Origin: Lutjanus erythropterus
Taxonomy: Eukaryota > Chordata > Actinopteri > Lutjaniformes > Lutjanidae
Direction: 5' to 3'
DNA length: 64,000 nucleotides
Assembly: GCA_020091685.1 (NCBI GenBank)
Contig: CM034610.1
Span: 31,139,134-31,203,133, forward strand
The position numbers and the translations under genes were made by a program. The notes beneath the pieces were generated by a model. It was not told where the DNA came from. It worked only from the letters and a program-made list of their open reading frames with translations, and did not search any database. Position 1 is the stretch's first letter. Each line of letters begins with the position of its first letter. Shown in pieces: positions 1 to 11,900 of the stretch.

Positions 1-85
1 CCTCTCTGACAGTAAACTGAATGTCTTTGAGTTGTATACATTAGAGAACATCATCTTGGACTTTGATTAACATTTTTCTATAATA
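1..85 (+). repeat. fragment of the GATTAATCGA-type repeat
   Basis: It opens at CCTCTCTGACAGTAAACTGA and continues CATCATCTTGGACTTTGATT. These are internal words of the family, so the repeat begins left of the window. Confidence 0.6.
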
Positions 86-1414
86 TAGAGCTACATTCTT
101 GTCCTAAAAACTATTTAAAAAGCACATAATTAAGTCATTGTTACACTGGGTGACATGTTCCTTCATTACCATGAACAGTTTATTTTGACTCACATACACC
201 ATTCTGCTGCCCCAAATCCTCACTAGAGGACCACAATGTGCCACTGAAAATAGTCCCTAACCTTGAAATAATTCACTCATAAACACAGCACTTTTTGACT
301 GATTTTGTTTGTGTGTCCTCCACATGATGTGCTCAGTGGTCTGAACCATTGCAGAGCAGGAATACATCACTGTTCCCTTTTTGGTGACAACAAGTGCTGT
401 AAAAGTGCTGGCATCAAATTGAACAAAATAGTGGCAGCTGCTGCTTATCAAACTATAAAAACAAACAGTTCATGATTTTCTTTACTTCCCCAAAGAGCAA
501 AGGACAGTAAATGAAGACATCTTTGGCTTCAGGCCATCAGCAGAGAGCATTAATTGTAAACTGTTGGACCTGTCCAAGTCAATACATGCACTGTACATCT
601 ATGGCAAACATTTACCACAGGGTAGTTAATGATGTTACTGAGTAAATGATGTGTGCTGATTGTGTCTGCAGATGGAAGTGAATCAGAAAAGAGTCTTAGA
701 GATGGTGGAGCTAAAGTTTTTACAGTGAAAAAATATGACCCTACCATAAAACAGCTGCTTTTAGAATGGAGCTTGGTTTAACAGTCTGTTCACTCCAAAT
801 CCCGCTGGAGAGGCGGATGTTTTAACATGAATAATTCACATAAATTGAGCTGACCTACCTTCTAATAATGAAACTTGTAAACAGCGTAAAGTAGCATAGG
901 AAGTGGAGCTAAGACTGACCTGTTTTCTACTTCTCTCTGTTCGTAATGAAAGGTACAGCAAACACCAATCAAAACAGAGACACTGGTTCACCACAGTGAT
1001 GTAATCCGCCACACTTCCAGGGTAGAGAAGTCAAAGTACTGAGAGATGAATTAACACATTATTGGTCTGTGACTTGGCCTTTTTCATGTGATATACTGAC
1101 AATAAGAAAAATCCAGAAAAATATCAGCCTTAGTCTTTAAAGTTTTGATGAGTTGACCATCCTGCTGAGTGAATCACTTTGTTCTTTATCATTCAGTGGT
1201 ACAGAGGAGCAAAATATCAGATTGACATTATCTCACATGTAAATAATTATGATTGATATATTTTTTACTACTACTGACTGATGCATGAATCTAGTTCTAG
1301 ATTGGATAGTTGTTGTGTTATGTTTCTGTGAAATGGCAGCATACCTGCAGACTTCAGAGTGTGACATATTTCTGAGTGAAATGGAGTATACAGACAGGTT
1401 GTCATTTTGAGAGT

Positions 1415-1775
1415 AGAGCCAGACAGATATATCAGTCGACCGATATTAGCTTAGCGCGGCTATTTTGGAATCAGCGTATATGATGTTAACAGAATATAAA
1501 ACAGATTAATAACCTTTATTTATTTATTTAATTATTTTAGTTTTGCAGGCAGCATTTTATGTATATTTGATCCCTTTTCCCAATTCCAGTTGTTTTACTT
1601 GTGTTTTTTACTTATAGGTATATATATGTTTATTAAAAGTAGCTCTTTCAGTGCCCCAATGCCATTTTGGATTTCATAAATAAAAAATATTGGCTGATAG
1701 ATTTACCCAAATTTTTTTTACTCCCTAATATTGGTATTGGCATCATCCCCAAAAATCCAGTATCAGTTGGGCCCT
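1415..1775. repeat. old inverted-repeat element
   Basis: The left end AGAGCCAGACAGATATATC and the right end, reverse-complemented, AGGGCCCAACTGATACTGG are similar. The inside has the CCGATATTAGC and CTAATATTGGTATTGG words of a common teleost repeat. Related sequence appears near 51800-51900. Confidence 0.5.
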
Positions 1776-2383
1776 AGAAAGGGATGTGATGTGGATTTGA
1801 CTTGGCAAGCGCAGAGTCTAAGGATAATCACAGTGATACCACCGGCTATGAAGTTATGGAGGCCCGTTGGTCTCCAGCCACACCTCCCTCACCTGCTGGA
1901 TCAAACGGAGAAATGAATAAATGACTGTAAACATCAACCACGTTCTTCAGATATGTAAACAAGTTCTATCATCACCTGTCTGACCTGTGATACTACTCCT
2001 CTAGCTACTACGTCCCACAAGCTTTTATATGACGGGATGGGCTGCAGGATGAGTCATCAGAAGCATTATAAGGTTTTACAAGAACACAGACACAGAGGGA
2101 TTTACATATTAACTTTCTTCTTTTACTTGTTTTCTTTACTTACAGTAGCTTTATTTTTCATAGAGACAGCGGAGCAGTTCAGACAGGGACACAGAATAAG
2201 AACATTAATAATTTCACTGGGTCCATGAGTATACAGATTTTTAAATAATGTTCATACCTTCATACCTTTTCTTTCCAATTTTACTTTGTTTTGGTGGCAT
2301 CTGCAAAGCTGTAATACATCTATATGTCAAGAGTGGGAGGAGTGAGAGGAGTCTGACTGTGGGAGGAGGGAAATGGCAGCTGC

Positions 2384-2411
2384 CACACACACACACACAC
2401 ACACACACACA
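2384..2411. repeat. AC microsatellite
   Basis: 28 bp of AC, followed by three AGTGACACAC units. Confidence 0.9.
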
Positions 2412-2614
2412 GTGACACACAGTGACACACACTCTTCTTTAATGCTGTTCAGCTGACAGTCCTGCCTCAGTGGAACTTTATGGCTTTATGCCCTGCAGTG
2501 CTCCAAATACAAAGCTCTCTCTCTCTACGTCTCTGTCTCTCCTTACCCTGCCCCCTTCCTCCCTACTTCTATATTCATCTCAGTGTCACGTTACTTTGAC
2601 AACATCTCATGTGC

Positions 2615-2616
<2 letters not shown>

Positions 2617-2689
<73 letters not shown>
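2617..2689. repeat. AC microsatellite, 73 bp
   Basis: An uninterrupted AC run preceded by a C/T-rich stretch (2515-2580). The open frame over it is only translated repeat. Confidence 0.95.
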
Positions 2690-2690
<1 letters not shown>

Positions 2691-3039
2691 TCACAAACAC
2701 ATAGTTACACAGACACCTGTGGTGTCAGTTCACATTGATGCTGGATATAGAGGGATTGCCTTACATGTGATTTCTAGCTCTCTATCAGCCAACAGTAGGC
2801 CTCTCATTTTAGCAGGTGATAGTGTCACTTGTTGATTATCAGCATTCATTTCATAACTTGAACTGGCATATGGTGACACATTGTGATGGATGATGATATT
2901 GTTTATATTGTTTTTATGTACTTCATACTTTTTAGATCTATGTATGTAGGAGGTTAATTACAAATTGGGCTCTACATTATGCTGTTTCAGCGCTATTATA
3001 ATAACCCATCATTCAGTTTTGCGTTCTCTAGCTTTAATG

Positions 3040-3512
3040 ATGAAATGATTATTAATCAATTATTAAATGAATCACCAGCTATTTTGATAATGGATTAATT
3101 GATTGGAGTCATTTTTTTTAGAAAAAAAGTGTCCAAATTCTCTGATTTCAACTTCTTATATGAGATTATTTTCTGGTTTCTTTTCTCCTCTCTGACAGTA
3201 AACTGAACATCTTTGAGTTGTGGACAAAACAAGACATTTGAGGACGTCATCTTGGACTGATCAATATTTTTGACCATTTTGTGGACCAAAGAACTAATTG
3301 ATTAATGGAGGAAATGATCAACAGATTTACTGATAATGAAAATAATTGTTTCAGAAACAACTTGAAAAATAGTGTTTGCTATTAGTCATGTGTCTGTGTG
3401 CTCCTCTTTTTCAACTGACAAGATTGTTGACAGGATTAATTAATTGATTAATTGAGAAAATGATCAACAGATTAATCGACAATGAAAATAGTAGTTCATT
3501 GCAGCCCTAAAA
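3040..3512 (+). repeat. GATTAATCGA-type repeat, composite copy
   Basis: A forward copy, then TCAACTGACAAGATTGTTGACAG and a second tail ending TCATTGCAGCCCT. A following fragment (3555-3735) has the variant words GGGCTCTGGGAAACTGTGA and is a sister family. Confidence 0.6.
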
Positions 3513-5653
3513 TGCTATTCATCAGTTGTAAGGCACTTTTAAATCATGATGTTCTGATGGTAGAGGACTCAGTGGATGATGATTGACAAGCAATCTGAGA
3601 ATGTCTCGTTGGGCTCTGGGAAACTGTGATTAGCATTTTTCACAATCTTTTTTAGATTTTCTGGACTAAATGATTTATCAATTAAAAGTGAAAATAATCA
3701 GTGGATTAATAGTCAGGCTAACAGTCCAATTTGTAGTTTCTGCCTTCTCAGCCAACAAAGTCTGCGTAGTTACACATCTCGTTTGAGTCTTGGTGGATGT
3801 TAACAGTGTTGACACGACGTCTGAGCAACTTCAGATACCGTGTGTATTTAGGGATGTGGTCGTGTGTGTGGCAGACTGGTTGGTAGAAATCTGGACTTCT
3901 AAAATTAACCTTGGACATAGTGTCACATCCACACAGTGTCTGAAATGGACACTAGCCCACAGCTACAGTGTATCAAATAAATCAGACCACTGACCAGCCA
4001 ATCCTCTGTCACCATGTGCCACACTGTACTCCTCATGCCTCATATACACAAAACGTACTCACACATATGCAGTACTCATTATTCCAATCCCTGATCAGCA
4101 GCATGACCATCAGTGCTGGAAGAATAAGAGCATCAGAAACTCTCCCACAGTTTGTTCCCTCCTGCCTCAGCCTCTGCGTCTCCATGGTAACGAGCATTGT
4201 CCCTGAAAGGAAGGCTGTTTGAAGTCTTTAACAAGCCATCTGTCTTTGTCTCCATATATATATGAATGTGTGTCATATTTGTTGTTATGCTACTAATTAT
4301 CTGTTGCACAAGATGTCCTCACATCACACCACGGTGTGTCTGCCTCAGCCCTTTGTTGTGTTCACAGCAGGGCTTGAACAAATAGCCTTGAGTCATAGAA
4401 ATAGTCTGACGATAATAATTAAAGCTAGTTATCCATTATGTATTTTAATCAGTAGATAACTAAGTGTCTGTATCTGCTTTGTAAAGCACACAAGAAATCC
4501 CATTTACTATTGAAATGGCTCTCTTTATACCCAGCTACTGAAAGATATTGATCAACTTTTCCTGTCCTGTCTGTTCAAATCAGAACCAAAGACTGGTTTT
4601 ACCATCGTTGGTTATGGTCACACATTAAATCCAGGGTCACACGGCTGGAATATCTTCTACATTTTGCAATAAGTGGCAACAGCACCGCCATTATCACCAC
4701 ATCATTTCACTTACCTGTTGCCACTGGACACTTTGTGGATTCTGTGCTCATATTCTATTTCTCTCAGTCTGATGAAAATAGACCAGTCGGTGGTCATGGT
4801 GACCATGTTGCCTTGGTAACACAGTCTCTGCGTGTATCGTGTCTAAACAGGCCAACAGTAAGTCAGAATAGATTGCTCAGTGGTGGTAGAAATAGACTCA
4901 CACAGGCACATACATGTGTGTTATTTTCTGTCAGTGTGAAGCTAAACATAGTGACCGCAGGAAAGTGAGGGCATCATGAGCCTGCGCAAAAGTTCTACTC
5001 ATATCACTGTCACTAGAAGATTCTTCAGGACTTTCCACACATGTGAGATAATGTGTAAGAAGTGTTAGAAAATGTAATGGAGAGGATCTGGTGGACATGC
5101 TCTAAATAAAGCTGGTTATATGTCTTTACATGTTAGTTAAAACTGCAGTGGAGCTTGTGTCTTCCCTTCTAGCAGTGAGAGTAATCATACAAACCCTGTC
5201 AACACGCTCTTCTGACGTAGGCCTACAGGTGAGCTCACCCCCGTCTCCCCTGGCTTCTCTCTCCAAGCATTACATAACAACCATATCCCCGGAAAGTCCC
5301 AGACTTGTGTTTAGAAATAGCCTTAAAAAACTGAGAAATTTCCACAGTTCCAAGACCAGTATTTAGTATTTCTTTGTAATGTAAAATACAGATGTTTTGA
5401 GAGAAATGATTAATTTGCAACTGAAATAAACTACTCGTTCATCCATTCATTTTCAATAACCTACATTTAATCCACCACTCAGCTTCTGCATCAAACTTTG
5501 ACCCTCTAACAAGTGTCTGTCAGGTTAAGAAAGACAGCTTGTGGAAAGCACCTTGTGAGTGTAGCAGGAACTACTTTCTGTCATCAGTGATAGTTCTGTT
5601 AGCTAAAGTTAGCAATTTTGGTGGCCAACTTGTTATTGTGATGTGGCAGTGAG

Positions 5654-6439
5654 ATGGAAAAACCACCACAGAAAAAAGACGGAATGGTTTTGGAGAAAAG
5701 GAGGTTTAAGGAAAAAATTTATCAACTCTTAGTTCTTCAGGGAACAGATGACATGATCTGCTTTATCTGCAATCAGGTGAATTCTGAGCTCAAGGAATTC
5801 AATGTTAAATGCCATTATATCACAATTACTCCTAGTTACACTCCTTTTAGCTTTGGCAAGGCCATCATTACTGTTTGACATAAAATACATCACTGCTTGT
5901 ATGCCAGCATGGGAATATCACTGCTGACACTGACACCACTGAGTGTGATTTACCTGGATGAACTTGTCTGACAAGGGCTTGAATGTAACAGATTTTAATA
6001 TATATGCCAAAGTCCCGCACTGCATATTTAAGTGTTTTATATTATATTAATAAGAGGACAACCTCTTATTTATCTTGCAAGTCAGCTGGATTCGTAAGAT
6101 CATGCAAGAATCCATCTTGCCAGGCTTCAAGTTATCCGTTTGTGTTTGCACCAAAAGTGGTGAAGCCATTCAGCATCCTACTGGGACTACTGGCAGCTAC
6201 AGGCGTGGTTTTAGGTGTGACGACAGCGAGAAGTGTTCATGGAAGCGACTTATCTCAAACAAGCAATGGCAGCTCCTGAAGAAGTTAGCATAGATGCTGT
6301 AATAGCATCAGTTATATCAGAACTAGAGAGTATTTCTTCATTGAAAGAAGAGCAAAGAACGACACTGAAGGCTTTAGTTTTAGCTCCTCTCCTGACCTGT
6401 TTCGGCAAGAGTTTTTATGCTTCATATTTATGTGTCTGA
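5654..6439 (+). pseudogene. decayed transposon-derived ORF (zinc-finger and helicase-like pieces)
   Basis: Three broken + strand frames. At 5654 a piece reads FICNQVNSELKEFNVKCHY, like the CxxC...H finger found at the start of many hAT-related proteins. At 6233-6439 a piece reads ELESISSLKEEQRTTLKAL and then CFGKS, resembling the LKEEQ motif and a damaged GFGKS nucleotide-binding loop of the RecQ-like helicase ORFs scattered in fish genomes. Stops and shifts separate the pieces. Whether they came from one element is unclear. The assignments are by memory only. Confidence 0.4.
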
Positions 6440-6751
6440 GGTACACTTACCCTTTTACAGTATTTTATGGTTAAAACCAGATGCCCATCCAATACAATAA
6501 ATTGCTTCAAGATACTGTTAACATGCATTCTTTTATTGTTGCTGTATGAACAACTGGATTGAGGTTTAGCTGTGTGTGTTTTTGGTATAACAGTGGTAAA
6601 AGAACTCTTCAGAAAGTAATTGTAAGAATATATGAAAGGCGTTTATACTGACCTCTGTAGCGCTGCATTCCAGTGCGCTATTTTTAGCATGTATGCTGGT
6701 TTAATTTAGGGCTGAACAAGGCTATGAAACTAGAACACTGCAGCAGGATGA

Positions 6752-6752
<1 letters not shown>

Positions 6753-6797
<45 letters not shown>
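6753..6797. repeat. AC microsatellite
   Basis: 45 bp of AC. Confidence 0.95.
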
Positions 6798-6802
<5 letters not shown>

Positions 6803-8375
6803 TCAGACAGAGAGAAGGTGAAATGAAAGGTGTGACCTCATCTCGTCTGCCCCTGGCCTCCTCGTCTCTGACTCCTGCAGCTCTGCATCATGAGTAGACA
6901 TTCAGGTTGTTCTTATAGCCTTTTAGAATATTTTATGTCTGTCTCACAGGAGCTGTAGAGGAGAAAACATGTCTCTGTATCTGGGACATTCACTTCTGCA
7001 TTTCGATTCTGTATGTATCTCTGTGAACTCGATGGATATTTTATTTGCTGTGGTCGTATTTTTTTTTTAGTAAATTGTCATGACAGTTTTTTTTAAGTAG
7101 CCCAGCTCACCACTGACTTCCTCTGCCTTCTTTTTCACACCTCCCCACAGAGAAGTGTATTTTTGTTGTCAACCACTACTATGTGTCAGCCTGTCATTAG
7201 AATGCAGACAGACTTCTGACCTCTTCCACTGAGGGAAACATGTTCCACAATGCAAATGCACGGCTTATATTTGAAATGTGAGTCCTACTACTGAGTAATA
7301 TTTAGAAAATGACCTTTCATAGTGGACAAACATGACTATGAGCAGTGTTGCTGTTTGGCTCAGTATTTAATTCTGTTGAGAGCAAAAAACTCTTTTCTGT
7401 TTGTCCATGATTCACAAGTGATGCGTCACTGTGAACACTCCCCAAAATAACCTCGATTGAACTGTGCACACACAGCCACACACAGTGCAGAAAAGCTGAG
7501 TGTGCTACCAGTATGGTGACTGTGGTTTGGTTTCCTCTTCCTCACTCTGTCTTCTGTCAGCATTGTGTAGATTGTTGCTTCATGTGTGTTTGAGTGATTT
7601 TAATATCTTTCTTCTGGGTTTAGTGAACTTCTTCATTAGTTCTTCTTTGAATCTTCCGGTTTTTCACCCTCTCTCACCCTCTGTGACTAGTGTATCCATG
7701 TTGATGCGTCTAGGAATGTGTGTGTGTGCTGAGCTGTCTGTTTTCATATGAACAATCGCTTGAAAATAAGAAACGCTGTGTTATTGTCATCTTGGAATGA
7801 GCACAGAGGGAGCAGATCCTCTTCGACAGAGGCTGCCATATCACACCACCATGTTTCAGCAGTAGCCTAGAAGGGACAAACCAAACACTGATTCGGCCTT
7901 TCACATTTTTTGTCAGTTCTCCTGTACTTTTGGAGGTGGAGGTTGAGGGTGAAGTGTTTGCAATCTGCACACTCACCGTTAGATGCCACTAAATGCTACA
8001 TAAGTAGGCAACCCTAGCCAGCATCTAACCGGTTGATTCCACTGGGCAGAGCACATCTGCACCACAGTTCTCACCAGCGATTCAGAAGCATATCAGCAGT
8101 GGAGTGTTGTGCTCATCTTTTATTTTCAAAATCGACTGGAATCTGTTAGGTTTTTCTGTGTCTAAGTTCCTGCTGGCTTGATCTGCTTTTTGCTGATTGA
8201 CACAGCATCCGTCAAAAATAGACCTTGCACGTATTTGAAACAGAGCACAGCAACAAGCTACTTCTGGGACACACCGAGGCGCTGCAGTGGCATTGTGTAG
8301 AATGGCAATGATCAACTCTGGCTGACGTGGTGCAGCCATGCCTGGTGGAATTTAGCCACCAGGAGTTACAGATTG

Positions 8376-8620
8376 CCTTGGGGTGGTGGTGGCCTAAGGG
8401 CATATGAAGGTTGATGGTTCGATCCCCATACTTACAGGATAAATCTGAGTGGGGAACCTGAAGGAGCAATGCTTACTCCCTCCCTCATTACCACCACGGA
8501 GGTACTCTGAGGGCCCTGAACTCCCCAGCTGCTCCAGCGGAGCCTCTCAGTAACTGACAGATCAGACTGTGGTTGCACCACAACAGAGAATTGCTCTGAG
8601 TGCAATTTTAAATAAATGTT
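8376..8620 (+). mobile_element. tRNA-derived SINE, copy 1
   Basis: An A-box-like TGGCCTAAGGG at 8390-8400 and a perfect B-box core GGTTCGATCC at 8416-8425 form a Pol III head. The body contains CTCCCTCATTACCACCAC and ends AT-rich (AAATAAATGTTTAAATG). The same body follows a second tRNA-like head at 52470. Confidence 0.7.
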
Positions 8621-8827
8621 TAAATGAAATAAAATTTAATTATAGGTTTTATAAGCCACAAAATAATCAACATTTTTATGTGGTTATCTTACAATAGAAA
8701 CAAAAGGAAATAGCACATCGTGTGTTGATTGAGGTGCAACTTAATGTGTCTTGTCTTAGTGTGGACTACTTTAAACAACTTTCACTGTGTTTGATGCTAA
8801 TCCTGTGTGTATGTTTGTGTGTTTCAG

Positions 8828-8933
8828 GATGAGGTAGACAGTCAGAACCCAGTGTTAAGGGAAAACCATCAGCTCCATGAAGAAGTGAAGGGCTGGCTCA
8901 AAGACCAGAAGGTGCAGGAAATTTTTATGCAAG
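8828..8933 (+). CDS. jmjd1c: jmjd1c visible exon 1
   Basis: Acceptor tttcag, donor gtaagc. The 106 bp encode 35 residues beginning [19 protein letters not shown] and end with the first base of a split Gly codon. There is no start Met, and the matching vertebrate protein has about 150 residues before this point, so at least one upstream exon lies left of the window. No candidate for it was found in 1-8827. Confidence 0.93.
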
Positions 8934-11900
8934 GTAAGCTTCTTATGTTGCGTCACTGTTTCAATATATGCAGTGTAACACTGTAACCATTTTTTTGCTG
9001 AATGTTTCAGTCATCAGCTGTGGTGACTGTGCTCTCAGTCCACTCAATCATGTCATTACTGTAACCAGTGTGTCTTACAATATGTAGTGTTTTACTTCGA
9101 GCAGTGGGACAATAACTGTTTGCTGTTGCCTCCAGGTCCCTATTCATTGAATGGCTACCGAGTGCGTGTGTACAGACAAGACTCGGCCACCCAGTGGTTC
9201 ACTGGCATCATTACACACCACGACCTCTTCAGTCGAAACATGGTCGTTATGAATGACCAGGTACACCCAAACACACACAGCATTCTTTAAAATGTGTGCA
9301 GTGCAATTATCACAGTAAAAATTAAACTCAGCACCTTTAAAACAAGGAGGTCATTAGGTCTAATTATTCGTAGTCACATGTGAACAGCAGTGTGAAGTGA
9401 ATCTGGTTTGTGTTCAGGTGCTAGAGCCTCAGAACGTGGATCCATCTATGATCCAGATGACCTTTCTGGATGACGTGGTCCACTCGCTGCTGAAAGGAGA
9501 AAACATCGGCATCACTTCCAGAAGAAGATCACGATCCAGCCAGAACAACAACAGTGCCCATGTGAGTTCGTACACACAGACAACACACGCAACAGCACAT
9601 GTGCACAACTGGTATGAGCTTTCTAACTGCTGACAGCAGTGCTGAAGAGGATGGACACTTTAAAATATACTGACATATTTAACTGTCTGTGTTGTGTATT
9701 CAAAATATGCAAAACATATAATATAGCTTGAAAATGCTGCCCTTAAGTTCAATTTATTAGTCATATTAAGTCATTCTGTCACCAAAGCACATCACACATC
9801 TGAACAGAACGGAGGCAGTAAACAAAATAGGAGACATTTCAAAGTGTCCTTTCAGCCAAAATGCGTGAAGCACATATGGAAGGAGCTGATTGGTGAAGCG
9901 GTCCGTTGAACGATCAGCCATGTTTTCTTTCTATTCATTGCATTTTGTTATTATTTTTCTCCTGATTTGTCTTTTCTTGTTGTTGACACATTAAAGATGG
10001 CAGGAGGACGACCCAGCGGGACCACTGGCAACACTCAGGTACATCCAACCCCCCCACACTTTCTACAACACACTACACTACGAAGCAGCTGACAGACATG
10101 ATCTGTGATTGGTTTAAAGGAAAGCCACCTGTTTTTCTTAAAGGAATAGTTTGGATTATTTGAAGTAGGTTGTGTGAAGTACTTTTCCAGATAATACTTA
10201 CTGGTCAACATGCCCACAGGAGCAGCAGGAGTACAGTGTAGGAAGCAAAGCAATGAACTGTTGTGGACAGAGTTTTAGACACCTAAAAAAAAGAAATCTG
10301 TTAAAGTGTACGCTATATTTAGAATATTTTCACTGCTTTACCTTGCCGACAGGCAGACTTTTTATGCAGGAAACCAGTGTTATATAAGCCAAATATCGCT
10401 CTCTCAAAGCAACCAGACTTTTTTGGCAAAAATTGCAATTTTACCTCACCGATCACAGGAGTTGTTGGTCTATTGCTGCCTTGATCTGTTAGTTTGTTTG
10501 TGTTAATGTGTGACTTAGGTGAACCTGAACTGACCCTGTAAAACACAGAAATCACAGAATAACATAAACAAACTAACCGATTGAGGCTGCCGTAGACCAG
10601 TAACTCCTGTATCTGTACTTCTGCTTGAGTACCTCTGCCACTTAGTGGAGATAAGTCTTCACTGAGTGTATGACAAGGCCTTTTCTACTCTAGTCAACAT
10701 TAAAAAAATGGGAAATTGTTTTCAGATTATCTCACTTGAACACTTATTGCACAAATGGAAAGAAAGTATTTACCAAATAAAAATCAGGCAGAAACATGGA
10801 TACAGCTGTTGTTTCTGACACACTCATAAATGTCTGCCACGATCTGGAGATGAAATGTCAGAGTGAAATATTCATTTCAAAGACTAACTTCACTCAGGCC
10901 AGAAATTCTGCCTGCACTGCCATCTAGTGGCTGCTGCCCCTGCCACACGCTGTGCACTACAGCAGTTCACAATGTTCTAAATGCTACATCACAGTTTGGT
11001 GTGGACTCTAGATCACAGCAGACCACTCCCAGCTGTGATGACAGCTGTTGACAGAAGTGAATCAGCCTGTACAGCTCAGTGTGGAGTGTTGGGTTTGTTT
11101 TTTAACTCCAAGCCATGATATCAAGTCCAATGTGTAATAATGAGAAACAGTGACCTCTCTGCTGTCTGACTGTTGCTGTTGGTTGGAGCGAACAGCCCAG
11201 AGCCTCACCCATCTGCTTCAGTGTGTAAGATCATGCTGAAGGGTTGGGATTACAAAGAACGACTGGGATTGGACTGGACTGGTCTGACTGTTTCTGACTC
11301 TCTGGGCTGATATTTATCTGTCCTGCCCAGGTGCTCACTGGGCTCTGTTTACCTCACTGTGATTTCCATCTGGACATTAGCCAAAGTCCCAGTTTGTCTC
11401 ATTTAACAGATCACCCTACAAGGTGGCTTACAAAATTTTCATCATGTTTGAAAATGAGCGTCATGTCCCAGACGGGGTCAGGAACATGGGACAGCAATTA
11501 CACAGAGTGGCATGTCGACCTTGCATCAGCAGGGGGCCAACAAGGCTCCGTAATAACTCTGCAGACGTCGTCCTCTACATCCAGTCAGAGACAGGCCTGA
11601 GTTTTGAAGCATCAGCATCTAGCTCTGCATTACTGCTGCATTATGTTATTATAACAACAACATAAGAACATTTTGACACCTAATGCCAACTATTGTTTGT
11701 GACTTGATCAAGATTTATACTTGTCTTATCTGGGTGACACCAGCATAGAGAACATACTTGTTTTCGTCGCAGAAGTAATGATATAAATTCCAAGCAGACT
11801 TGTATGGAGTCATAGGAATGCCATAAAAAAGAATACATCTAGAAAAGAATAAGAACATAAATATGTAAAGATGAAGTGAAATGAATAAAATGATAAACAA

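Larger units (their letters stand above)
1..8827. other. upstream jmjd1c intron (inferred), with repeats
   Basis: The first visible exon is internal and in phase, so this whole segment is inferred to be intron. Features listed separately: repeat pieces at 1-85, 1415-1775, 3040-3512 and 3555-3735, AC tracts, the relic at 5654-6439 and a SINE at 8376-8620. The stretches 90-1400, 3740-5650 and 6800-8370 show nothing I can name. No upstream jmjd1c exon was found. Confidence 0.6.

Noticed and set aside
2470..2835. 121-codon ORF rich in His-Thr
   Set aside because: A translated AC microsatellite with no conserved residues outside it.
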